A stretch of 64,000 bases of DNA, taken from Magnaporthiopsis rhizophila (lineage: Eukaryota; Ascomycota; Sordariomycetes; Magnaporthales; Magnaporthaceae). The notes under the pieces were generated by a model. The model did not search any database. It worked only from the letters and a program-made list of their open reading frames with translations, and had not been told where the DNA came from. The DNA is taken from NCBI GenBank assembly GCA_003049465.1, contig PYSS01000066.1, positions 154,815-218,814 of the forward strand. Direction: 5' to 3'. Below, in pieces: positions 56,770-64,000 of this stretch; positions within the stretch are counted from its first letter, which is position 1, and each line of letters starts with the position of its first letter. The position numbers and the translations under genes were made by a program.

Positions 56770-56997
56770 TATGTGATTGGGGTCATCTATCGATAAGCAC
56801 GGATCGGGTGGAACCCTTTTCTGTGCAGCCAGTCAGAACGGAGCAACTGGAAGGAAGTGGAGAGAGTTGAAGCGTGCACCCAATGGAAGCATTTCCAGCA
56901 CGTCTTCCCCACCGAGAACCAGAGGTTTAACGAATAGAATGAGGGTTCATGGAATGATCCACAGGGGTGATTGCAGAGCCAATAGCGTCAGCGTAAG

Positions 56998-57068
56998 GGA
57001 GCCACTTGAGGGAGCCACAAAGTGATGAGTCATGGGGGCCACATCATTTTCCCCGCAAGCATAAGAAG
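56998..57068 (+). promoter_or_regulatory. Cassette promoter, gene at 57.25 kb
   Basis: Two GAGCCAC repeats, GGGCCAC, TGAGTCA at 57026-57032, and TATA-like GCATAAGAAG at 57059-57068. Confidence 0.65.
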
Positions 57069-57252
57069 ACGACATGCGCATTCAGAAAGGGCAGGAATCC
57101 TTTCCTTACTTTTTATCCGCCGGAACTGGTTTCCATTGTCGCAAAACAGCAGCTATAGGTAGGTGCTTGTATATTCGCATTTTGAATATGTGGCAGGGGC
57201 ACGTTTATTAGTGATGATTAACCAGCGGGAGTGTTTTAGGACAGCGTTGACG

Positions 57253-57885
57253 ATGTCGGGAGATGCTGCTGTCGAAGCCATTGGCCTGAGGCCTAATTGT
57301 TGGCACAGTGGTCGATTAGCTGTAGAGCTTGGGCACATGATCGATCAAATGTTTGAGCGGGCTGACGCTGTAGCGATGGATGGTAGCCTGTATGGCAGGC
57401 AGGCCTATTGGATAGAGGTCAAGAGATGGTGGAAATCGTTCAAGTTGACCCTGGGTCAGGACGATGTTGCCATGGAGCAAAGGTGGGACGAGATGGGCGG
57501 AGATCGACGGAGTGAGTTGTTGATGCGGCTGGCTTGTCTTGGCCGCCTAGCCTGTGCTAGTAAGTTTTTATGTTCACCGATTTTGGGGAGGTTGTACTAA
57601 TCTGGATTAGTGATGCAGGCGGTTGAGAGGCCGATAGAGGAGGAGGCATTAAGAGAAATAAAGAAGACGGGATCGTTAGAAAGTGGGTGTAAAATTGAGC
57701 ATTGTGTGCTGGTAACCAGTGTCCTGGGGGACATTGAAGGGGAAGCAGTTGAAAAGAGTGTGGACGAATTGGTAGAGTTGATTTTCAGAGAAACCGATAC
57801 GTTTGACGATGTAATGGAAAGGGATAACGAAATGCGTGAGCAGTTTGAGGAAAATTCTGTAAAGGTAGTGATGGAATGTGAATAA
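57253..57885 (+). CDS. Cassette gene 5, unknown protein, 193 aa
   Basis: Exons 57253-57559 and 57611-57885, joined over a short intron (donor GTAAGT, TACTAAT, acceptor ATTAG) that keeps the frame. It starts MSGDAAVEAIGLRPNCWHSG. The segment VKRWWKSFKLTLGQDDVAMEQRWDEMGGDRRSELLMRLACLGRLACA, just before the intron, resembles the minus-strand gene at 62.4 kb at the same place relative to its intron, so the two are paralogues. The second exon is acidic and helical (VDELVELIFRETDTFDDVMERDNEMREQFEEN). The ATG lies after a leader intron that starts GTAGGTG near 57158 and probably ends ATTAACCAG at 57225. No known domain. Confidence 0.62.
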
Positions 57886-58008
57886 TGTCATGTGCAGATG
57901 GAATAGGAGATGAATCAAAAGTGTGGTTATATAAAGTGAAATAAATGCCATGCCAAGGGGTTGAATTTGCTAAGCCCCTCCTTAATCCTTATCCCCAGGC
58001 TTCCTTTC

Positions 58009-58400
58009 CGGTCCTGGGTACGGGCAACGCCCGTGACACCGGAACGTAGTGGAGGTGTTCAACCATCAATGCAAACTTTAGTGATGGAGAAGACGGATTG
58101 AATGGCCATCACGTAGGGCAGCGAACGTAGTGAGCGGACAGTGTTGACCCGACGAGAGGAGGGTTAGGAGCGTGGCGATTGGGAGTGCAACGACCATTGA
58201 CTGGAAGGAATGTTTGAACGGAGTGAGTGCATGGAATGCTTCCACGAAGTGGCTGGTGAGGAGCGAACCAGTGTGGCGAGTGCAGCGAGTCGTGGTCTTG
58301 GATTGGTCATTTGGATAGCGAAGATGGTTCTTCGCCCCCTATAATTTGTATTTCCAAATGACCAAGGACCAAGAACCAGAAGGGCCAGCGCCAGCTCCCG
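58009..58400 (+). repeat. Intercassette block 6
   Basis: H1 is CGGT...ACGGGC-AAC-GCCCGT...ACCG (58009-58041) and H2 is ACACC...GGTGT (58036-58058). The nested palindrome (58303-58365) has 13-bp perfect outer arms TTGGTCATTTGGA/TCCAAATGACCAA and inner arms GCGAAGA/TCTTCGC. Confidence 0.92.
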
Positions 58401-58596
58401 TATGTGATTGGGGTCATCTATCGATAAGGCCAGAAGCAGGGGACCAGCGAATGGGCAGTCCTGGAAGAGTGGAACAGCGGAGCAAAATGGAACGAGAGTA
58501 GCACGGCCCACATTTCAATCCAATTAAAGGACGTGCATTTGGCCATTGGCCTGGAGGCCTTGGGCCACATTTGTAAAACAACAGCACGGAGGAGAA

Positions 58597-58686
58597 TGAG
58601 TCAGACGAATGGCAGACTGGAAGGCACACTGACGGGAGTTGGTTGGGTTTACCCCGCACACTGGGTGCATAAAAGGGGACGGCCGC
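58597..58686 (+). promoter_or_regulatory. Cassette promoter, gene at 58.7 kb
   Basis: TGAGTCA at 58597-58603 and TATA-like GCATAAAAGG at 58677-58686. GAGCCAC repeats are not evident in this copy. Confidence 0.6.
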
Positions 58687-58758
58687 CACTTTTTCGCGGT
58701 CGGGTTGGTCGACGCGTTTTGGTCGTCTACACCAGCAGCGACAATAACAACCCCACGA

Positions 58759-59583
58759 CAGGAGAGTTCAGTATTCTGGGTACGCTACGAATCGGCGGAA
58801 GACGAAACAGCGAAAGCGTTCGAGAGAATTTGCGATCAAGCATTTCCGGGATGCGGATACTGGGGTTTTGAACAGCCAGGCGCGAAACATTTTGAGTTTA
58901 TCCTTTGCACCCCGCGACAGGTGCGCGTCCACACGGTCTGGAAGAGCAACAAATGGAGGCATGCGGGAGCACTAGGCAAGGTGGTCGATGTGCAATGGGC
59001 AAAGCCACCCTTGAAAGCTAGGGACTTTTTTGCGCGCTGGATTATATACATCCGGCAAAGGTTGGGGGACAGGGTAATAACAGCAACGATTGGAAGCGAA
59101 GCGAACGTGCAGGGTAGAGTGGCAGAGACGCGAAGGCAAAGGACAGTTCGAAAGCAGGGGCTACGAGCTAGGCGGCGAGCACAAGGACAAGCCACAGGGA
59201 GTGGCAGTCAGCAAAGCCTGTCAGTCGATGGAATGGGCACAGCGAACTTAGAAATGGTTTTATCGGACGGAGGATTGGCGCTGGAGCCTGAACTGTTTCT
59301 GTCACAGGAGTTGCAAATCGACACTGCTGAGTTGGAAGGGATGGAATCTGGCCTTAATGGCTACGGTTGGTCTATGCCAGCGATGACATCTGCAGCGTCC
59401 TTCGGTAAGTGGTTTGCAAGATTTGTGGCCGGAGCAAGGCTAACTTGTGAAATAGATATGGCGAGAGGTGCTAGTTTGGCGGCTGCTTATTTGGAGGTGG
59501 ATCTGAATTTTGCTCCAGCCTTGGAAGGGTTTGGTGGACAGCAGCAGTTGGTAATTTGTTCGCATTGCGGCAACCTAACTTAA
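58759..59583 (+). CDS. Cassette gene 6, unknown protein of at least 270 aa
   Basis: Coding runs from about 58759 (5' limit uncertain) to 59404 and from 59456 to 59583, over a 51-bp intron (GTAAGTGG, branch GGCTAAC, acceptor AAATAG) that keeps the frame. The frame is open upstream but passes the TATA-like box without an ATG, so a short first exon or a non-ATG start must be invoked; an acceptor CCACGACAG sits just before 58762. The N-terminal domain reads SSVFWVRYESAEDETAKAF, then CGYWGFEQPGAKHFEFILCTPRQVRVHTVWKS, then FFARWIIYIRQRL, reminiscent of small alpha/beta DNA-processing domains, but I cannot place it. A basic stretch (RRQRTVRKQGLRARRRAQ) and an acidic Leu-rich tail follow. The function is unknown. 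Confidence 0.55.
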   Translation, partial: QESSVFWVRYESAEDETAKAFERICDQAFPGCGYWGFEQPGAKHFEFILCTPRQVRVHTVWKSNKWRHAGALGKVVDVQWAKPPLKARDFFARWIIYIRQRLGDRVITATIGSEANVQGRVAETRRQRTVRKQGLRARRRAQGQATGSGSQQSLSVDGMGTANLEMVLSDGGLALEPELFLSQELQIDTAELEGMESGLNGYGWSMPAMTSAASFGKWFARFVAGARLTCEIDMARGASLAAAYLEVDLNFAPALEGFGGQQQLVICSHCGNLT

Positions 59584-59615
59584 TAAATGATCACCACGTC
59601 CCCAAGCCTCCTTTC

Positions 59616-60040
59616 CGGTCCTGGGTACGGGCAACGCCCGTGACACCGTAGCGCAGCGTAGGTGTTCAAACATTAAGGTAGACTGCAGTGAATGGAAGAC
59701 TTTAGTGAAAAGAAAACAAATGGAATGAATATTGCGTAGCGCAGCGAACGTAGTGAGCGGACAGTGTTGATCCGACCGAAGGGAGGGTAGGAGCATGGCG
59801 ACTATGAGCGCAGCGAATGTTGACCGGAGGGAACTGTTTGAACGGAGTGAGTGCATGGAATGCTGTGTGACCAGAGGGAGTCCACGAAGTGGCTGGTGAG
59901 GAGCGAACCAGTGTGGCTGACCGAAGGGAAGCGTGGTCTTGGATTGGTCATTTGGATAGCGAAGATGGTTCTTCGCCCCCTATAATTTGTATTTCCAAAT
60001 GACCAAGGACCAAGAACCAGAAGGGCCAGCGCAGCTCCCG
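59616..60040 (+). repeat. Intercassette block 7
   Basis: H1 is CGGT...ACGGGC-AAC-GCCCGT...ACCG (59616-59648) and H2 is ACACC...GGTGT (59643-59665). The nested palindrome (59944-60006) has the same outer and inner arms as block 6. Confidence 0.92.
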
Positions 60041-60135
60041 GATGCTTGGTGGTCAGATTATCGATAAGGCCAGAAGCAGGGGANAGCTCCCGGATGCTTG
60101 GTGGTCAGATTATCGATAAGGCCAGAAGCAGGGGA
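60033..60135. repeat. 51-bp tandem duplication around an N
   Basis: Positions 60033-60083 and 60085-60135 are identical, separated by the only ambiguous base in the window (60084). This looks like an assembly join with overlapping ends rather than biology. Confidence 0.85.
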
Positions 60136-60639
60136 CCAGCGAATGGGCAGTTCTGGAAGAGTGGAACAGCGGAGCAGAGTGGAACGAATTTGGCGTGCAC
60201 CCAATCAAAATCATTAAAAGCACGCTTCCCCACTGAGAACCAGAGGTTTGACGAGTAAGGACGAGGCATTTCGACCAGGGGGAGGCACAGAGGGCAGAAG
60301 CGTCAGCAAGAGGGTAGGCACCTTTGGGCCAGGTGGCTTGGTGCAGCACAGACATGGTTTGGGCGAGTAATGTTTGGACTTTCGAATCTGGTGGGTCCAA
60401 GATTTGTCTACGCGGCATTAGCGAAAGCGCGCAATTGGTTGCATGTATGGGTCCGCAGATGCAAGTGTCTACGCGGTGGCACGGTTGGCCACAATTTGCG
60501 ACCTAGAAAAGAGCAGCCATGGCACCTTTGGAAATCGGGACAGGATTGATTCCTGGCCTTCTTTGCATTCGGAAATCTCAATAGTGTCGGGCGCTAAGCT
60601 CAACCCCTTTGCAGCGCAAAGGCAGTTTGACCAACGAAC

Positions 60640-60700
60640 GTGAGTGATGGGCCCATTAAAAGTGGAATTACCAGCGCGGCTAATTGGACAAGGTGGACAG
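60640..60700 (+). other. Leader intron of cassette gene 7
   Basis: 61 bp, donor GTGAGT, branch GGCTAAT, acceptor GGACAG; it ends one base before the ATG at 60702. Confidence 0.6.
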
Positions 60701-60701
60701 C

Positions 60702-61175
60702 ATGGCGGAATTGTCGACAGACCCTTGCAGCACTTCGGCGGCAGATGCTTCGAATGTTGGAGTGGGACAAGGAGGAGAGGAACTACTGGGTGGAGTCCAG
60801 TCAGCATTGGGTGCTGGCGAGTTTGAGCTGCCGGAAGGCTGCACCTGTTCTGTGGAGTATACGGCGAACGAGGATGGAAGTCGGGGTTACCGGTGGCAGT
60901 ATTGGACTGCTTGTCCTGTGGCATTTCGGGAGCATCCGATGTGGATTCCCATGTTTCAGTTGATTTATGACTACGGACAAGGGTTCGGAGGGTTTGGTGG
61001 CGGTGGTCGCATTATTATCAATAACGGAGAGGTAAGCAAAGGTGTGAATGCCCTCGTGCAGACGGAGAGCTAACTAATAGTGTTACAGCGACGCGAAATT
61101 GCGGTTCAGCAAGCCGCTCCTCGGTCGACAGGGGCAAGAACGCGGAGGGAACGCAGACAGGACAGCCGGCGGTAG
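60702..61175 (+). CDS. Cassette gene 7, unknown protein, 138 aa
   Basis: Exons 60702-61031 and 61089-61175. The 57-bp intron (GTAAGC, branch GCTAACTAAT, acceptor GTTACAG) keeps the frame. It starts MAELSTDPCSTSAADASNVGVGQGG. The middle CTCSVEYTANEDGSRGYRWQYWTACPVAFREHPMWIPMF looks like a small beta-rich fold, followed by a Gly-rich segment (GQGFGGFGGGGRIII). The basic tail (GARTRRERRQDSRR) could bind nucleic acid or act as a nuclear signal. Without splicing the first exon would end in VSKGVNALVQTES, a less likely alternative. No known family. Confidence 0.6.
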
Positions 61176-61281
61176 ATATATGTGTTTGCAAAATGTTGGT
61201 TAAGCATGAAAGATAGGGATCCAGGTTGCGTCTATGTCCACGTTCTACTCCCCCGTCTAATTAATCCCGAGGCTTCCTTTC

Positions 61282-61560
61282 CGGTCCGCAGCACGACGGC
61301 AGTCGTAACACCGAAGCGGAGCGAAGGTGTTCAATAATGTAGTAGACGTTAGTCCAAGAGTAAGGAGATAGAGACTTGCACCACGGAGGGCAGTGAGCGA
61401 AGCGAACGGACACTATCACCCGAGCGGAGCGATGGGTGCAGGGAGGCTGGCGACCAGGAGCGAAGCGAAAGTGTTTGAGCAGGGCGAGTGTTGATTGAGC
61501 TTGGCGAGTGCATGTGCGATGCAGAACGGAGTGGCTGGGACAGAAGAACCAGACTGAGAT
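61282..61560 (+). repeat. Intercassette block 8, abutting an inverted block
   Basis: H1 is CGGT...ACGAC-GGCA-GTCGT...ACCG (61282-61313) and H2 is ACACC...GGTGT (61308-61330). The body includes CACCC-GAGCGGAGCGAT-GGGTG near 61418. It runs straight into the reversed hairpins of block 9, with no nested palindrome or promoter between. Confidence 0.85.
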
Positions 61561-61582
61561 TCTCCTTCTCCTTAATTGTTGA

Positions 61583-61626
61583 ACACCTGCGCTCCGCTTC
61601 GGTGTCACGGGCAAGCCCGTACCCAA
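61583..61626 (-). repeat. Intercassette block 9, reversed hairpins
   Basis: The H2/H1 pair in opposite orientation: ACACC...GGTGT (61583-61605) and ACGGGC-AA-GCCCGT (61607-61620). It marks the 3' side of the minus-strand cassette gene. Confidence 0.85.
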
Positions 61627-61827
61627 GGCCCCAGTCTCTGCTTATCTACGAGGACTGCACTCTACACGCAGCTCAAGCTATATAAAAATTACAGTCGGGA
61701 TCCCACTCAATCTTTATCTCCCTCATTTATATACACATATTTACCACTACAATCACACATCACTGGAATTTATCAACATTTCCTATTTGGTCCGTCACTT
61801 GACGCTATTCACACTATTTCATGCTAC

Positions 61828-62417
61828 CTAAACAATGCACCATCCGTCCAAACGATCTACAAGTTCAAAACATGCCTGCTTAAAATACGCAACTGTTACA
61901 CCTACAGGTAACAAAACCAAGGCTTCCAACCCTTTCCCATCAGTTGTCACTCCCCCACATTGCTCTCCGTCACAATGTCCCTCGACAAACTTACTACGCT
62001 GCTCTAAATCCTCTGCTATCTCGTCCAATGGACAACCTACGTCATTTGCAACTTCTCCAAAGTCAGTGAACCAGTTCACCACGCAATTTCCCCAGGAATA
62101 TACTTACAGCAACCCCATACACAAGCAAGCAGGAAGATTGCCTCCAAAAGCTCCGTCCGCTCCTCCGCCTTCATACTGTCCCACCGTTCCAGAAACAGTT
62201 CGTCACAGTCCAATTCAAGATGCTGCTTCACCTACTGCCATGCACCAACCACACCGTCCCAATCCGGTACTTCATCCTTTATCAAGATACTGCCCGCAGA
62301 AATATCGATCTCATCGAAAAGTGCTCCAATAAAGCTTCCCAGCTTAATAATAAGCTCCCCGTTATGTGGACAGAGATCTCCTGCTCCCAATCGTTGTATC
62401 GTTGCCATTTCAACCAT
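61828..62417 (-). pseudogene. Cassette gene 8 (paralogue of gene 5), in-frame stop
   Basis: Exons 62417-62108 and 62036-61828 on the minus strand, over a 71-bp intron (GTAAGTA...GACGTAG) that keeps the frame. It starts MVEMATIQRLGAGDLCPHNG. A TAG at 62232-62234 (codon 62) interrupts an otherwise open frame, which continues VKQHLELDCDELFLERWDSMKAEERTELLEAIFLLACVWGCC up to the intron. That segment and the intron position match cassette gene 5. A 72-bp leader intron (62419-62490; donor GTAAGTG, acceptor GACCAG) ends one base before the ATG, as in the other cassettes. Either the gene is a recent pseudogene or the TAG is a sequencing error. Confidence 0.55.
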
Positions 62418-62581
62418 CCTGGTCAAATATTCCTATTAACCGCCCTGCTTAGTATGCGCTACAAGCGACAAAACAAAACACTGCACTTACCCGTGTTTGA
62501 TACTTTTGTGATTGCTGCACCCAGTGCTTACTGATGTTAAAAGGAAAGGAATCTGTCCTTCCTGTATGTGCGGCATAGCTT

Positions 62582-62645
62582 CCCTTTATGCCCGTGGAGA
62601 TGGATCAGTGGATCCCATTCCATTCTGATCTGGATCGATGACTCA
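62582..62645 (-). promoter_or_regulatory. Cassette promoter, gene 8
   Basis: On the minus strand, TGAGTCA at 62645-62639 and TATA-like GCATAAAGGG at 62591-62582. No GAGCCAC repeats are evident. Confidence 0.6.
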
Positions 62646-62894
62646 CGCTGTTCATACACCCGCGCTACTCCAATCAGTCACCTGTTCCTTCGCCCTCCAT
62701 GGCCAAACCAGGGCTGCATCTCTTTTATTGGGTTTTAATGGTCGATGCACGCCAAACTCACTTTACTTCCTCCTGTCGTGTCGCTCCTACGTAGTAGCAG
62801 TGGAAGAGGGCTCCGCCCGATCACTGCCTTAGAAGACTGCCTGAGGCATTAAATGATTTGACCGTCCCCAGTAACCTCCGCAAGCTCTGGTCTG

Positions 62895-63300
62895 TGGTCT
62901 TTGTTCAAATGGTAAACAAATTATAGGGGGGCAAAGACCAGTTTCGCCCTCATAGCTTTTGACCACACACGCCCTCTTTACGTTCGTGCACACCCTCCTT
63001 TCAGTCGTCCACCCCCCAGGGACTCGCCCTGCTCACACAATCTCCCTCCGGTCGGTTATTTCGCCCTGCTCAAATTCGCTTCGCTCATGGTTGTTGCACT
63101 CCCAAGCCTCACCAGTTCGGCATTCCTCCTCTCGTCGGAATAATCGTGTCCGCTCCTTCGTCGCTTCCCCCCCGGGTGTTCATTCCATCCCTCTTTTTTT
63201 CACTTTATTTCAACCTCATTTTCTTGTCGTCTACTCTTCTTTATTGTTGAACACCTGCGCTGCGCTTCGGTGTCACGACTGCCGTCGTGCTGCATACCGT
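62895..63300 (-). repeat. Intercassette block 10, reversed
   Basis: In minus orientation it holds hairpins ACACC...GGTGT (63251-63273) and CACGAC-TGCC-GTCGTG (63274-63289), a body with the usual motifs, and a diverged nested palindrome at about 62898-62960 that still contains CCCCTATAATTTG. Confidence 0.8.
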
Positions 63301-63510
63301 AGTCTCTGCTATGAAGGCACAGCGCAAGCTACCCAAAAACTAAAGCTACCATGCCATTCAATCTCCATCCTTCTTCCACACATCACTACATCTTGTTTCA
63401 CAATGCAATAAATTCACCACTTAAAATTATCCATAACGCCATAGGTACTATACCTACCATCATTATTAAAATCCATCTATTTTATCAATGCCTACAAAAT
63501 TCCTCGTTCC
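63301..63510. other. Remnant of a further cassette 3' region
   Basis: Sequence beyond the last hairpins, where another minus-strand cassette gene should end. No reading frame survives; it is cut by the pogo-like TIR at 63513. Confidence 0.5.
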
Positions 63511-63512
63511 TA

Positions 63513-63555
63513 AGTCAGTGCACCCCATGTCGGCCACCCCCTATGACGGCCACCT
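63513..63555 (+). mobile_element. Pogo-like TIR, third copy
   Basis: 43 bp starting AGTCAGTGCACCCC after a TA (63511-63512), with two differences from the TIR at 40143-40185. The sequence after it does not match the transposon's interior. Confidence 0.8.
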
Positions 63556-63569
63556 GGATCCCCATACAA

Positions 63570-64000
63570 ATCCACACAAATGCATTGTTTTAAAAGCGTT
63601 ATAATAAATCGGAAAAAATTCGTATAAATAAAAGGTGAACGGTTTTATAAAGTTTAAAAGCTAAAAATAATATAAAAAATGAACTATATTTAATGATATA
63701 TAAATATATAGTATAATTTAATAATAAAGATGAAAATTAAAAATACATACAAATTACGTGCAAGGTAAAATCGTAAATAACTTTATAAATAAAAGGTTAA
63801 TTTATATAATAATTTTTATAATATATTAATAATATAAAAGCTTATATAAATTTTAAAACCATATACTAATAATTATTTTATTTAATTTTTTATTTAATAA
63901 TTTATAATACACTGTGTTTTATACTGTGCATTAAGCTTATATATCCGGAATTACGTAATATATATAATAATAGTTAATATTATTAAAAAATAGCGAATTT
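63570..64000. other. Extremely AT-rich tract
   Basis: Nearly all A and T up to the window end, with no reading frame. Consistent with an AT isochore made by RIP of old transposons. Confidence 0.8.

Noticed and set aside
57214..57252. Earlier ATG for cassette gene 5
   Set aside because: Lies in the probable leader intron (GTAGGTG...TTAACCAG); the ATG at 57253 fits the cassette pattern.
61835..62534. Plus-strand frames of 165 and 104 codons
   Set aside because: They lie antisense to cassette gene 8, whose promoter, leader intron and paralogy fit the minus strand.

Overview
This window is nuclear DNA of a filamentous ascomycete, most likely a Sordariomycete and possibly one of the Sordariales. 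Genes are split by 50-100 bp introns with GT(R)AGT donors and CTAAC/CTGAC branch sites. It carries fungus-specific families: NoxA, a HET-domain protein, a PaxM-like flavin monooxygenase and small secreted cysteine proteins. GC-rich gene sequence alternates with transposon relics, some with C-to-T damage of the kind made by repeat-induced point mutation (RIP), and the window ends in a very AT-rich tract. All family assignments were made by eye from translated motifs; no searches were run.

Left part (1-31 kb), ordinary gene space: fragments of LysM/chitin-binding genes at the edge; a 140-aa secreted protein (2.3-2.9 kb); a proline-rich disordered protein (5.6-6.5 kb); a single-pass membrane protein with three CC-type cysteine modules (7.1-8.9 kb); an AAA ATPase (13.2-14.3 kb); an 829-aa two-helix membrane protein (15.2-17.7 kb); a LINE endonuclease relic (18.2-18.5 kb); an 833-aa flavin monooxygenase fused to a polytopic membrane domain (20.4-23.3 kb); a 1952-aa ZNFX1/Hrr1-type helicase (23.9-30.0 kb); and a 72-aa secreted peptide (31 kb).

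Middle part (31-49 kb), accessory and transposon-rich: a possible LTR followed by a damaged mobile-element reading frame; two solo LTRs of one family in opposite orientation, each with its own 5-bp target duplication; an ankyrin relic; a HET-ankyrin gene cut by a pogo/Fot1-like transposon exactly at a TA; and an apparently intact NADPH oxidase gene, noxA, with one GC-AG intron.

Right part (49.6-63.5 kb), the most unusual region: an array of eight short genes that mostly resemble nothing I recognise, one of which encodes a Rad52-family annealing protein. The genes are embedded in near-identical intergenic blocks. Each block starts with two adjacent hairpins and most carry a nested palindrome; the stems differ between copies but stay complementary. 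Most genes are preceded by the same promoter module (GAGCCAC repeats, TGAGTCA, GCATAARAAG) and several have a leader intron ending next to the start codon. The outermost gene remnant on the left is a C2H2 zinc-finger fragment. The array flips orientation near 61.56 kb, and both edges are cut by ends of the same pogo family that interrupts the HET gene. It looks like a mobile or virus-derived gene-cassette array; its mechanism is inference.
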